From: Bacillota bacterium
Lineage (GTDB): Bacteria; Bacillota; Clostridia; Tissierellales; Sedimentibacteraceae
DNA length: 63,885 bases
Direction of reading: 5' to 3'
NCBI GenBank assembly: GCA_023453025.1
Contig: JAEXUD010000055.1
Location: forward strand, 1 to 63,885
The translations under genes were made by a program, and so were the position numbers. This document shows positions 41,236 to 50,486 of the stretch, one piece after another. How positions within the stretch are numbered: position 1 is the stretch's first letter; each line of letters begins with the position of its first letter. The notes under the pieces are model-generated. The model was given only the letters and a program-made list of their open reading frames with translations, was not told the DNA's origin and ran no database searches.

Positions 41236-42774
41236 ATGAATAAAGTAACAGCATTGATTATTCTCGATGGTTGGGGCATGGGCAAAGACTATGAGGGTAA
41301 TGCAATTTACAGAGCAAAAACACCAAATTTTGATGTGCTTATGAGAAAGTATCCGAATACAGTATTATCTGCAAGCGGCTATGATGTAGGACTTCCTAAG
41401 GGACAGATGGGAAACTCAGAGGTAGGACATTTAAATATAGGGGCAGGAAGAATTGTATATCAGGATTTTACAAGAATAACAAAAGCAATAGAAGAAGGTG
41501 AAATTGATAACAATGAAGCTCTTAATTCTGCTTTTGATTTTGTAAAGAAAAATAATTCAACTCTTCATTTCATCGGGCTTTTGTCAAACGGAGGCGTACA
41601 CAGCCACAATACCCATTTGTACAGCTTAATGGAGCTTGCCAGGAAAAATAACGTTAAGGATATTGAAATACATTGTATAACGGATGGTCGTGACGTAAGT
41701 CCTACAAGCAGCCCTAATTTTATTAAGGAGCTTAAGAAAAAAATTAAAAGCTCAGGTATCGGACACATTGCTTCAATAATGGGAAGATATTATGCAATGG
41801 ACAGAAACAAGCAGTGGGATAGAGTAGAACAGGCCTATAATGCCCTTGTCAAAGGAGCAGGTGAAAAATTCAAGGATCCTCTCGAAGCCGTAAAAATATC
41901 TTATTTAAATGGTGTGACTGACGAATTTATAAAGCCTTTATTAATTGAAAAAGAAAATGGAGAAATTGCAACGATAAAAGACAATGATGCTGTAATTTTT
42001 TATAATTTCCGACCGGACAGAGCCAGAGAGCTTACAAGAGCCTTTGTAGATGAAGAATTTAACAGTTTTAACAGAGCAAAGATAAATGTAAAATTTGTAT
42101 GTTTAACCTCATATGACAAAACTATCGAGAATGTTGAAATTGCTTTTAAACCTCATTTTGTTAAAAATACATTAGGGGAATATATCAGCAGTAAAGGATA
42201 TAAGCAGTTGAGAGCTGCCGAAACTGAAAAATATGCTCATGTTACATATTTTTTCAACGGAGAAATTGAAGAGCCATTCAAGCATGAGGTAAGGAAGCTT
42301 ATACCATCTCCGGATGTTCCCACATATGATTTAAAGCCGGAGATGAGTGCTTTTGAGCTTAAGAATATGATAATTGAAGAACTGGAAAAGGATATGTACC
42401 AGGTTATGATTATTAACTTTGCCAACCCTGACATGGTTGGGCATACAGGAGATATAGAAGCAGCAATAAAAGCTGTTGAAGCAGTTGATAAATGTCTTGG
42501 TGAAATAGTAAACTTTATAATAAGAGCTGACGGTACGGCAGTAATAACAGCGGACCACGGCAATTGCGAAGAGATGCTTGACCCGACAAATCTTTCAAAA
42601 ATAACGGCTCATTCAACAAACAAGGTTCCTTTTATCGTTGTAAGCAATCCTAAGTGCTTCAAATTAAGAGAAGGAATTTTAGCAGATATCGCACCTACAA
42701 TGCTGGAGCTTATGGGACTTGAGCAGCCAGAAGAAATGACAGGACACAGCTTAATAAATCATATTAACAAATAA
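41236..42774 (+). CDS. gpmI: 2,3-bisphosphoglycerate-independent phosphoglycerate mutase
   Basis: A 512-residue Mn-dependent, iPGM-type enzyme of the alkaline phosphatase superfamily. LIILDGWGM at residue 7 begins the metal-binding site, NSEVGHLNIGAGR near 65 carries the phospho-Ser, HCITDGRDVSPTS near 145, and TADHGNCEEM near 440 holds the remaining metal ligands. The start at 41236 follows AAGGTAGG. Member of the glycolytic operon. Confidence 0.97.
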   Translation: MNKVTALIILDGWGMGKDYEGNAIYRAKTPNFDVLMRKYPNTVLSASGYDVGLPKGQMGNSEVGHLNIGAGRIVYQDFTRITKAIEEGEIDNNEALNSAFDFVKKNNSTLHFIGLLSNGGVHSHNTHLYSLMELARKNNVKDIEIHCITDGRDVSPTSSPNFIKELKKKIKSSGIGHIASIMGRYYAMDRNKQWDRVEQAYNALVKGAGEKFKDPLEAVKISYLNGVTDEFIKPLLIEKENGEIATIKDNDAVIFYNFRPDRARELTRAFVDEEFNSFNRAKINVKFVCLTSYDKTIENVEIAFKPHFVKNTLGEYISSKGYKQLRAAETEKYAHVTYFFNGEIEEPFKHEVRKLIPSPDVPTYDLKPEMSAFELKNMIIEELEKDMYQVMIINFANPDMVGHTGDIEAAIKAVEAVDKCLGEIVNFIIRADGTAVITADHGNCEEMLDPTNLSKITAHSTNKVPFIVVSNPKCFKLREGILADIAPTMLELMGLEQPEEMTGHSLINHINK

Positions 42775-42788
42775 TGGAGGATAAATAA

Positions 42789-44081
42789 ATGACAATTATA
42801 TCTGATGTTTATGCAAGAGAAATACTGGATTCCAGAGGAAATCCAACCATAGAAGTTGAAGTAAGAACTGAAAGCGGCGGATATGGCAGAGCCGGTGTAC
42901 CATCCGGAGCTTCTACAGGAGCCTTTGAAGCTGTTGAACTTAGAGACAAGGATGCAACAAGATATTTGGGAAAAGGCGTTCAAAATGCAGTTGACAATGT
43001 AAACAATATAATAGCTCAGGAATTAATAGGCAGAGATTCGCTGGAGCAGGTTGCAATAGATAAATTATTAATCGATTTAGACGGAACTGCAAATAAAGGA
43101 CATCTTGGGGCAAATGCTATTTTGGGTGTATCAATAGCTGTTGCAAAGGCTGCCGCTGATACGCTGGGACTGTCATTATATCAATACATAGGCGGTGTTA
43201 ACGGAAAGGTCCTTCCTGTCCCTATGATGAACATATTAAACGGCGGTCAGCATGCTGACAACAATGTTGATATTCAGGAGTTCATGGTTATGCCTGTGGG
43301 AGCTTGCTGCTTTAAGGAAGCACTCCGTATGGGTGCTGAAATATTTCACAGCTTGAAAAGCGTATTGAAATCCAAGGGATTAAACACTTCCGTAGGTGAT
43401 GAAGGCGGCTTTGCCCCAAACCTTTCATCTAATGAAGAAGCACTGAAAACAATAGTAGAGGCTATTGAGAAAGCAGGATATGCTCCTGGAAAAGATATAA
43501 TGCTTGCAATTGATGTTGCTGCAACTGATTTGTTTGACCCTGAAACAAAAATCTATACATTAGCCGGAGAGGGAAGAAAATTTACTCAGTCGGAATTGGT
43601 TGATTACTATGTTGATTTAGTTGATAAATACCCTATTATCTCCATAGAGGACGGAATGAATGAGGAAGACTGGGAAGGCTGGAAAATGCTGACCGAAAGA
43701 CTCGGAGATAAAATTCAGATTATGGGTGATGATCTGTTTGTAACCAATACAGAGAGACTCAGTAAAGGAATTGAATTAAAAATAGCAAATTCAATTTTAA
43801 TAAAATTAAATCAAATCGGAACAATAACAGAAACACTTGATACCATTGAAATGGCTAAAAGAGCAGGCTACACTGCAGTTGTATCTCATCGCTCCGGAGA
43901 AACTGATGACACAACTATTTCTGATTTTGTTATTGCAGTAAATGCAGGACAAATTAAGACAGGAGCTCCATCCAGAATCGACCGTGTTGCAAAGTACAAT
44001 CAATTGCTGAGATTAGAAGATATCCTGGGGCCGGCAGCACAATACAAAGGATTAGAAGTGTTCTATAACATTAACAAATAA
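42789..44081 (+). CDS. eno: Enolase
   Basis: A 430-residue enolase converting 2-phosphoglycerate to phosphoenolpyruvate. AREILDSRGNPTIEVEV near residue 9, GGQHADNNVDIQEFMVMP near 150, and SHRSGETDDTTISDFVIA near 370 are diagnostic; the Mg ligands Asp and Glu lie in LAIDVAATDLFD and SIEDGMNEEDW. It closes the glycolytic operon; the dispersed palindrome B follows 18 bp later. Confidence 0.97.
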   Translation: MTIISDVYAREILDSRGNPTIEVEVRTESGGYGRAGVPSGASTGAFEAVELRDKDATRYLGKGVQNAVDNVNNIIAQELIGRDSLEQVAIDKLLIDLDGTANKGHLGANAILGVSIAVAKAAADTLGLSLYQYIGGVNGKVLPVPMMNILNGGQHADNNVDIQEFMVMPVGACCFKEALRMGAEIFHSLKSVLKSKGLNTSVGDEGGFAPNLSSNEEALKTIVEAIEKAGYAPGKDIMLAIDVAATDLFDPETKIYTLAGEGRKFTQSELVDYYVDLVDKYPIISIEDGMNEEDWEGWKMLTERLGDKIQIMGDDLFVTNTERLSKGIELKIANSILIKLNQIGTITETLDTIEMAKRAGYTAVVSHRSGETDDTTISDFVIAVNAGQIKTGAPSRIDRVAKYNQLLRLEDILGPAAQYKGLEVFYNINK

Positions 44082-44098
44082 AGAACCCTGGTAAAAAG

Positions 44099-44236
44099 AG
44101 GCAGCTCACGGTTTCGGACACGAATAATTCTAAAGCTAATTGCGGCTAAAAATTATAGTCGTGTCCTGCAAATGTTTGCTATATATTTTTCTTAGGTTTA
44201 TGGATGGACCGTGAATAGTAACTAAAACCTGCCCTT
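44099..44236. repeat. Dispersed palindromic element, copy B
   Basis: CTCACGGTTTCGGACACG and ATAATTCTAAAGC on the left, GCGGCTAAAAATTATAGTCG in the middle, and GTGTCCTGCAAATG plus GGACCGTGAATAGTAAC on the right match copy A. GGACACGAATAATT is nearly the inverse of AATTATAGTCGTGTCC. The element is shortened in the loop and left arm compared with copy A. It lies directly after eno and could act as the operon's 3' hairpin. Confidence 0.8.
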
Positions 44237-44330
44237 CAAATAAAAATATTTATTTTCTTATTGATTACTTAGTTTTTTAATGTTATAATTCTAATGTTAT
44301 TCAGATAAGACAGTAACAGGAGGTGTAATA

Positions 44331-44561
44331 ATGGAAACAGTAGTAAGAATATTTTTAATAATTGCAAGCTTATTTCTTATTGCCAGTATTTTGCTTCAAT
44401 CAGGCAAATCAGCAGGAATGTCAGGCGAAATAGCAGGTGGAGCAGAATCTATCTGGGGCAAAAATAAAGGCAGGAGCTATGAAGGTAAGCTTGAAAAAGC
44501 AACTGCAGTATCAGCAATTGTTTTCTTGATAGCTTCACTAATCTTAGTTGCTATGCAGTAA
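44331..44561 (+). CDS. secG: Preprotein translocase subunit SecG
   Basis: A 76-residue membrane protein with two hydrophobic segments (about 4-20 and 53-73) and the SecG loop LLQSGKSAGMSGEIAGGAESIWGKNKGR between them, of which QSGKSAGM is diagnostic. It stimulates protein export by SecYE. The gene sits next to eno, as in many Firmicutes where secG precedes rnr and smpB. GGAGGTG precedes the start. The 142 bp to the next gene have two weak hairpins but no clear terminator. Confidence 0.92.
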   Translation: METVVRIFLIIASLFLIASILLQSGKSAGMSGEIAGGAESIWGKNKGRSYEGKLEKATAVSAIVFLIASLILVAMQ

Positions 44562-44703
44562 TAATTTGTAATTATTTGGTAATAATATGTATTATATTCT
44601 ATATTCCTTAAGAATTTAGAATATATTTTAATGTGATTAAGCGTCCGGGCACTGTCGTCCGCTTATAAATCTAAAATTTTTTTAACAACGGAGGAAAGAA
44701 TTA

Positions 44704-46731
44704 ATGGGTACTTTAATAATAGCTCCTATAGTGGGAGTTTTGGCATTGCTTTTTGCTTTCTATAAAGCATCTGGCATTAACAAGGTAGAGCCTGGCAATC
44801 AGAGAATGCAAGAAATTGCGTCTTACATACATGAAGGTGCCATGGCGTTCCTTGCAAGAGAATATAAATCAGTCGGAATATTTGCAATTATACTATTCTT
44901 TATTTTAGGATTAGCAATAAGTTGGGCTACAGCCATAGCATATGCTGTTGGTTCAGGTTTTTCTGTTCTTGCCGGATATTTTGGAATGACAGTTGCTACA
45001 AAGGCAAATGTAAGAACAGCAAATGCAGCAAAAGAATCAGGTATGAACAAAGCGCTTGACGTTGCATTCTCAGGTGGCTCTGTAATGGGTATGGTAGTTG
45101 TGGGACTCGGTCTTTTAGGTCTAGGTACATTCTGGATAATATTTAAAGATGCAAGCGTAATTACAGGCTTCAGCCTCGGAGCTTCATCAATTGCATTGTT
45201 TGCACGTGTCGGCGGAGGCATTTATACAAAGGCAGCAGACGTTGGAGCTGACCTTGTCGGCAAGGTTGAAGCAGGTATACCGGAAGACGACCCAAGAAAC
45301 CCTGCTGTTATTGCAGATAACGTAGGTGACAATGTTGGTGACGTTGCAGGTATGGGTGCAGACTTGTTTGAATCATATGTTGGCTCTATAGTTTCAGCAA
45401 TTACATTAGGTATTATAGCTTATGAAGGAAATAATGGAGTATTATTTGCCTTAATGATTTCTTCAGTTGGAATTATAGCATCTATAATAGGCACATTGTT
45501 TGTAAGAGGAAAAGAAAATTCAAATCCGCAAAAAGCATTGAACATGGGTACATATGCAAGCTCATTGATAGTAATGGCAGCTGCATTTTTCCTAAGCAGA
45601 TCTATTTTAGGAACCATGCTTCCGTTCTGGGCTATAGTATTTGGTTCAGCTGTAGGTTTAATCATTGCTAAAATAACAGAAATATATACTTCCGGTGACT
45701 ATAGATATGTTAAAGAAATAGCTGAACAGTCAGAAACAGGCGCAGCAACTACAATTATAAGCGGTTTATCAGTAGGTATGAGATCAACAGCATATCCTAT
45801 AGTTGTATTGGCAGTTGGTATCATAGGAGCATATATGATAGCCGGTTACACACCTGATGGAATAGATGCGATAAAAGGGTTGTACGGTATAGCACTTGCA
45901 GCAGTTGGTATGCTGTCAACAGCAGGTATGACAGTTGCAGTTGACGCCTACGGACCAATATCAGATAATGCAGGCGGAATTGCAGAAATGTGTGAATTGC
46001 CGCATGAAGTAAGAGAAATAACTGACAAATTGGACTCAGTTGGAAATACGACTGCAGCAATCGGTAAAGGCTTTGCAATCGGTTCAGCAGCACTTACCGC
46101 TCTGGCATTGTTTGCAGCTTATACTCAAGCGGTTGGAATAACATCAATAAACTTAACAGAACCTACTGTTATAGCGGGTTTATTTATAGGCGGTATGCTT
46201 CCGTTCTTATTCTCAGCTATTACAATGAGCGCTGTTGGTAAAGCAGCATATTCTATGATAGAAGAAGTAAGAAGACAATTTAAAGAAATGCCGGGAATCA
46301 TGGAAGGAAAAGATAAACCGGACTACAGAAGATGTGTAGATATTTCTACAGCATCGGCATTAAAAGAAATGATTGTTCCGGGTTTATTAGCGGTAGTTGT
46401 TCCATTGGTAGTCGGATTATTGCTTGGCACAGAAGCTCTTGGCGGACTACAGGCAGGTGCTTTGGTAACAGGTGTATTAATGGCTATATTCATGTCAAAT
46501 GCAGGCGGCGCATGGGATAATGCTAAGAAATATATAGAAGGCGGCACACATGGCGGAAAAGGAAGTGAGGCTCATAAGGCAGCAGTTGTTGGAGATACGG
46601 TTGGAGACCCATTCAAGGATACTTCCGGACCTTCAATCAACATCTTAATTAAACTTATAACAGTTGTTTCACTTGTATTCGGACCAATGCTTGCTCAATA
46701 TGGCGGAATACTTTTAGGCTTGTTCCAATAA
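44704..46731 (+). CDS. hppA: Membrane-bound proton/sodium-pumping pyrophosphatase
   Basis: A 675-residue integral membrane protein of about 16 segments that hydrolyses pyrophosphate and pumps H+ or Na+. The active-site motifs are YTKAADVGADLVGK near 180, EDDPRNPAVIADNVGDNVGD near 200 and DNAGGIAEM near 425; GNTTAAIGKGFAIGSAAL near 460 has Ala at the position that usually marks potassium-dependent enzymes. The ion pumped cannot be decided by eye. In a fermenter it saves energy from biosynthetic pyrophosphate. Start after ACGGAGGAAAG; ends at a strong terminator. Confidence 0.95.
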   Translation: MGTLIIAPIVGVLALLFAFYKASGINKVEPGNQRMQEIASYIHEGAMAFLAREYKSVGIFAIILFFILGLAISWATAIAYAVGSGFSVLAGYFGMTVATKANVRTANAAKESGMNKALDVAFSGGSVMGMVVVGLGLLGLGTFWIIFKDASVITGFSLGASSIALFARVGGGIYTKAADVGADLVGKVEAGIPEDDPRNPAVIADNVGDNVGDVAGMGADLFESYVGSIVSAITLGIIAYEGNNGVLFALMISSVGIIASIIGTLFVRGKENSNPQKALNMGTYASSLIVMAAAFFLSRSILGTMLPFWAIVFGSAVGLIIAKITEIYTSGDYRYVKEIAEQSETGAATTIISGLSVGMRSTAYPIVVLAVGIIGAYMIAGYTPDGIDAIKGLYGIALAAVGMLSTAGMTVAVDAYGPISDNAGGIAEMCELPHEVREITDKLDSVGNTTAAIGKGFAIGSAALTALALFAAYTQAVGITSINLTEPTVIAGLFIGGMLPFLFSAITMSAVGKAAYSMIEEVRRQFKEMPGIMEGKDKPDYRRCVDISTASALKEMIVPGLLAVVVPLVVGLLLGTEALGGLQAGALVTGVLMAIFMSNAGGAWDNAKKYIEGGTHGGKGSEAHKAAVVGDTVGDPFKDTSGPSINILIKLITVVSLVFGPMLAQYGGILLGLFQ

Positions 46732-46738
46732 GTTAACC

Positions 46739-46770
46739 AAAAGACTTCTCTATTCGAGAGGTCTTTTTTG
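46739..46770 (+). terminator. Rho-independent terminator of hppA
   Basis: AAAAGACTTCTCTATTCGAGAGGTCTTTTTTG: 5' AAAAGAC(C/T)TCTC pairs with GAGAGGTCTTTT and ends in T6. Confidence 0.85.
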
Positions 46771-46843
46771 TTGCAGTTTTCTAAAAACTAACATATAATA
46801 GTAATGATTAATTATTTATTAAAAGAAAGGATATTGCTCAGTA

Positions 46844-47611
46844 ATGCACATAAATATTGACGGAATAAATATTAACTACGTAGATGAAGGAACCGGAAAT
46901 GCTGTAATGCTGCTTCACGGATGGGGAGGAAGCATTCAGACGATGAAGGCTATTGCAAACATACTAAAGGATAAGTGCAGAGTAATTACATTGGATTTGC
47001 CGGGATTTGGCGAAAGCGACATACCTAGTACCCCATGGAACTCATATGATTATGCAGAATGCATCAAGAAATTTGCAGAAGTGCTTGGTTTAAGCAGCAT
47101 AATATTATTTGGGCATTCACATGGCGGAAGAATTTCTATTATACTGTCAAGTAAATACAGCTTGGTAAAAAAACTGGTGCTAATAGACAGTGCAGGGCTA
47201 ATTCCTAAAAGAAAACTAAAATATTACATAAAGGTATATTCTTATAAATTGTTAAAGAAGCTTTATACTGTTATGCCAATAAAAAACAGAGAAGAACGCC
47301 TTGAGGAATTCTACAAGAAATATGGTTCAGCAGATTATAAGCAAACCCAAGGGGTCATGCGGCAAACAATGGTTAAGGTGATTAATGACAATTTAATTGA
47401 TTTATTGACAGATATAAAAGCACCTACCCTGTTAATCTGGGGTGAAAATGATGAAGACACACCTGTTTACATGGGAAAAATAATGGAAGAAAAAATTACA
47501 GACAGTGGTTTAATAATTTTAAAAGGTGCAGGTCATTATTCATACATAGATTGTTATGATCAATTTCGAGCAGTTATTAACGTTTTTTTAAAAAATGAAT
47601 TTAATAAATAG
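46844..47611 (+). CDS. Alpha/beta hydrolase
   Basis: A 255-residue alpha/beta hydrolase. The oxyanion loop LLHGWGGSIQ is near residue 24, the nucleophile elbow GHSHGGRIS near 91 (Ser), the acidic residue in WGENDEDTP near 205 and the histidine in GAGHYSYID near 228. The substrate is unknown. It lies 9 bp before the murF gene and is probably cotranscribed with it and ddl, which suggests a role in envelope metabolism; that is inference only. Confidence 0.85.
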   Translation: MHINIDGININYVDEGTGNAVMLLHGWGGSIQTMKAIANILKDKCRVITLDLPGFGESDIPSTPWNSYDYAECIKKFAEVLGLSSIILFGHSHGGRISIILSSKYSLVKKLVLIDSAGLIPKRKLKYYIKVYSYKLLKKLYTVMPIKNREERLEEFYKKYGSADYKQTQGVMRQTMVKVINDNLIDLLTDIKAPTLLIWGENDEDTPVYMGKIMEEKITDSGLIILKGAGHYSYIDCYDQFRAVINVFLKNEFNK

Positions 47612-47620
47612 GAGAGTAAA

Positions 47621-49264
47621 ATGCAGTTACTAATTTTGTTATTTTCTATATGCTGGTTCATGCTGTGCGTGTATAAGTTAAAATACAATCTACATATGAT
47701 TCAACTTGAAGGATATAAAAATGAAAAATACATTGAATGGATAAATACCCATAAGGATAAGGTATATACTCAAAAAGATAAGATATACACAATTATATCA
47801 ATATTAAACACAGTGTTTTTTGTATTGGCAGTTTCAAGCGACAGAGGCAAAAGCTTATATCCCTTTGCAGTGGCAAGCTCTTTGTTTACTTCAATTTTTT
47901 TGGTTATGAACTCTAAAATTAAATATGAATCAAAAAAACCATTGGTGATGACTCAAAGGGCGGTAAGACTTCTTACCATTGCGTTTATAATGGTATTAGC
48001 TGATTTTATTATTCTGGTATTCCTGGTATATTTGGTTACCGGGGATATTGTAAAATATTTTCCGCTGTGGGCAGGAATTTTAGCAGTAGTTTATTTGTTT
48101 TCTTCATACTATATATTAGGAGCAAATTTTATCGCAAAGCCTATAGAGAAAAATATCAATAAGAAATTTTATGACCAGGCTTCAGAGAAAATTAAAAACA
48201 TGAAATCAATAACATCAATAGGCATAACGGGAAGCTACGGAAAAACAAGTACAAAGTTTGCTGCGGCAACAATACTTAAAGAAAACTTCAAAGTATTAAA
48301 TACTCCCGAAAGCTATAATACACCAATGGGAATAAGCAAAATAATCAATAACAAACTGTCGGATGATTATGAAATTTTTATTGCTGAGCTTGGCGCAACC
48401 AAAGTAGGTGATATAGACGAGGTGGCTGCACTTACAAATCCTAAAATAGGAATTATAACATCAATTGGCCCATGTCATCTGGAAACATTTAAATCCATTG
48501 ATAATGTTATGAGAACCAAATATGAACTGATTGAGAAATTACCGGCTGATGGTATTGCAATTTTCAATTATGACAATGAAAATGTAAAAAAACTTGCAGA
48601 TAAAACATTTAAAGAAAAAATACTATACGGTATAAAAAACACTGAAAAAGCAGATGTTTTTGCGACTGATATCAAGGCAGGAAGCACAGGCTCCAGGTTT
48701 ACATTATGCGTAAACGGACTTGGAACAATTGATTGTGAAACAAAGCTGTTAGGGGAACACAATATTTTAAATATATTGGCAGGTGCTTCAGCAGCAAAAG
48801 CTTTAGGCATGTCATTAGAAGAAATTGCAAGAGGAATATCAAAAATAGAAAGTGTTGAACACAGATTACAGCTTATAAATCCGGGAACGGGAGTAATTGT
48901 TATTGATGATGCATTTAATTCTAATCCTGATGGTGCAAAGGCAGCGCTGGATGTGTTGGATTCATTTAAGGACTGCAGAAAAATCATAGTAACTCCCGGA
49001 ATGATAGAATTAGGAGAATTAGAAGAAAAAGAGAACGAAAAATTCGGCGAAAATATTGCAAAAGTTTGCGATATAGCAATTTTAGTAGGGAAAAATCGTA
49101 CTGCACCAATATACAACGGATTAAAAAGCAAGTCTTTTAATGAGAATAATTTGTATGTGGTTAATTCATTAAATGAAGCATCTGAACTTTTAAAAACACT
49201 CACAAAGGTTAATGACGTAGTTTTGTTTGAAAATGATCTTCCGGACACATACAATGAACACTAA
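47621..49264 (+). CDS. MurF-like ligase with N-terminal membrane domain
   Basis: A 547-residue Mur-ligase-family protein. The first 180 residues contain about five membrane segments (2-19, 55-72, 80-97, 116-138, 148-168), unlike soluble MurF. The ligase part starts with the ATP loop ITGSYGKTSTK near 203, then NTPMGISKIIN near 235, ELGATKVGDID near 258, TSIGPCHLETFKSIDN near 285, and EHRLQLINPGTGVIVIDDAFNSNPDGAKAAL near 418-450. It probably adds D-Ala-D-Ala to UDP-MurNAc-tripeptide while held at the membrane. The neighbour ddl makes D-Ala-D-Ala, supporting this. A related UDP-MurNAc ligase activity cannot be ruled out. Confidence 0.85.
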   Translation: MQLLILLFSICWFMLCVYKLKYNLHMIQLEGYKNEKYIEWINTHKDKVYTQKDKIYTIISILNTVFFVLAVSSDRGKSLYPFAVASSLFTSIFLVMNSKIKYESKKPLVMTQRAVRLLTIAFIMVLADFIILVFLVYLVTGDIVKYFPLWAGILAVVYLFSSYYILGANFIAKPIEKNINKKFYDQASEKIKNMKSITSIGITGSYGKTSTKFAAATILKENFKVLNTPESYNTPMGISKIINNKLSDDYEIFIAELGATKVGDIDEVAALTNPKIGIITSIGPCHLETFKSIDNVMRTKYELIEKLPADGIAIFNYDNENVKKLADKTFKEKILYGIKNTEKADVFATDIKAGSTGSRFTLCVNGLGTIDCETKLLGEHNILNILAGASAAKALGMSLEEIARGISKIESVEHRLQLINPGTGVIVIDDAFNSNPDGAKAALDVLDSFKDCRKIIVTPGMIELGELEEKENEKFGENIAKVCDIAILVGKNRTAPIYNGLKSKSFNENNLYVVNSLNEASELLKTLTKVNDVVLFENDLPDTYNEH

Positions 49265-49282
49265 TAATTTTATGGAGGTAAT

Positions 49283-50440
49283 ATGAAAAAATCAGTTGGA
49301 ATTATCATTGGAGGAAAGACTGTTGAGCACGAGGTTTCAATAATAACAGGTCTTCAGGTTTTTGACAACATAGATAAATCAAAGTATGAACCAAGGATAA
49401 TTTATATTCAAAAAGATGGAAAATGGTATGCAGGTAATGGCCTCCATGACATCAATAATTACAAGAAAAAGCAATTTGACGATGCCTATGAGGTGTTGCC
49501 GGGATTCAAGGACAATAAGCTCATATTGTATCCTCATCCTGATATAAAGCAAGGATTTTTCGGCAAAAAGTATGATACATATGAAATAGACATTGTATTT
49601 CCGGCAGTTCACGGTACAAACGTAGAAGACGGTGCATTGCACGGTATATTTCAAATGAATGGAGTTCCCTGCGGATTCGGTTCTGTTTTAAGCTCTGCAG
49701 TAGGAATGGATAAGGTTGTAATGAAGCAGGTTTTTCAAAGCAACAACCTGCCGGTAGTGGATTATACCTGGTTTTTCAGAAGCAGCTTTGAAGAAAACAA
49801 GAATGAAATAATTGAAACCATAGAAAAAATAGGATATCCGTTAATTGTAAAGCCGGCAAATCTGGGCTCAAGTGTAGGAATAAGCAAGGCTAAAAATATA
49901 GATGAGCTGTTGTTTTCTATTCAGGTAGCCATGTCCTATGACAGAAAGATCATAGTTGAAAAATGTGTGGAGAATGTAAGAGAAATCAATTGTGCAGTCA
50001 TGGGCTATGAGAATGACCTTACCGCATCACTCTGCGAAGAACCGGTGGGGTGGAAGGAGTTCTTAACCTACGAAGATAAATATGTAAATAAAAAGAAGGA
50101 TGCCTCGGAATCAAAACGAAGAATTCCTGCAGATATAGAAAAGGATGCAGAAGATAAAATAAAGAATTATGCAAAAGAGGCGTTTAAGTCAGTAGATTGC
50201 TCCGGCAATGCAAGAATAGATTTCCTGTATGATGGCAACAATATATATGTAAATGAAATAAATACAATTCCGGGCTCTATTGCATTTTACCTGTGGGAAG
50301 GGATGGGAGTTTCATTTACAGAATTGATATCAAAAATAATAGAATTCGCCGAAATTCAGCAAAAGCAAAAAAATGAAAATATAGTTTCCTATGATATAGA
50401 TTTGTTGAATAAGATGGGAAGCAGCGGAAAACATAAATAA
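49283..50440 (+). CDS. ddl: D-alanine--D-alanine ligase
   Basis: A 385-residue ATP-grasp ligase making D-Ala-D-Ala for peptidoglycan. GGKTVEHEVSIITGLQV lies at residue 10, FPAVHGTNVEDGALHGIFQ near 110, VKPANLGSSVGISKAKN near 190, and the Mg site NEINTIPGS near 330. It uses the Ile/Tyr-type loops of standard Ddl rather than obvious D-Ala-D-Lac ligases, though the exact specificity cannot be proven by eye. Starts 18 bp after the murF-like gene with GGAGG. Confidence 0.93.
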   Translation: MKKSVGIIIGGKTVEHEVSIITGLQVFDNIDKSKYEPRIIYIQKDGKWYAGNGLHDINNYKKKQFDDAYEVLPGFKDNKLILYPHPDIKQGFFGKKYDTYEIDIVFPAVHGTNVEDGALHGIFQMNGVPCGFGSVLSSAVGMDKVVMKQVFQSNNLPVVDYTWFFRSSFEENKNEIIETIEKIGYPLIVKPANLGSSVGISKAKNIDELLFSIQVAMSYDRKIIVEKCVENVREINCAVMGYENDLTASLCEEPVGWKEFLTYEDKYVNKKKDASESKRRIPADIEKDAEDKIKNYAKEAFKSVDCSGNARIDFLYDGNNIYVNEINTIPGSIAFYLWEGMGVSFTELISKIIEFAEIQQKQKNENIVSYDIDLLNKMGSSGKHK

Positions 50441-50448
50441 TATAGCAG

Positions 50449-50467
50449 GGGCGGGGATAACCCGCCC
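50449..50467. repeat. GC-rich hairpin between ddl and rnr
   Basis: GGGCGGG-GATAA-CCCGCCC, a perfect 7-bp stem in otherwise A/T-rich DNA, without a T run. It may protect or attenuate the transcript between ddl and rnr. Confidence 0.6.
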
Positions 50468-50486
50468 GTAATTATAGGAGAGATGA

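Noticed and set aside
44562..44703. Possible structured leader of hppA (AAGCG...CGCTT)
   Set aside because: Only a five-base stem is convincing and no known riboswitch motif is present.
48568..49254. 228-residue antisense frame within the murF-like gene
   Set aside because: It lies opposite a clearly conserved gene, is Ser/Phe-rich as expected for an antisense shadow, and has no start signals.
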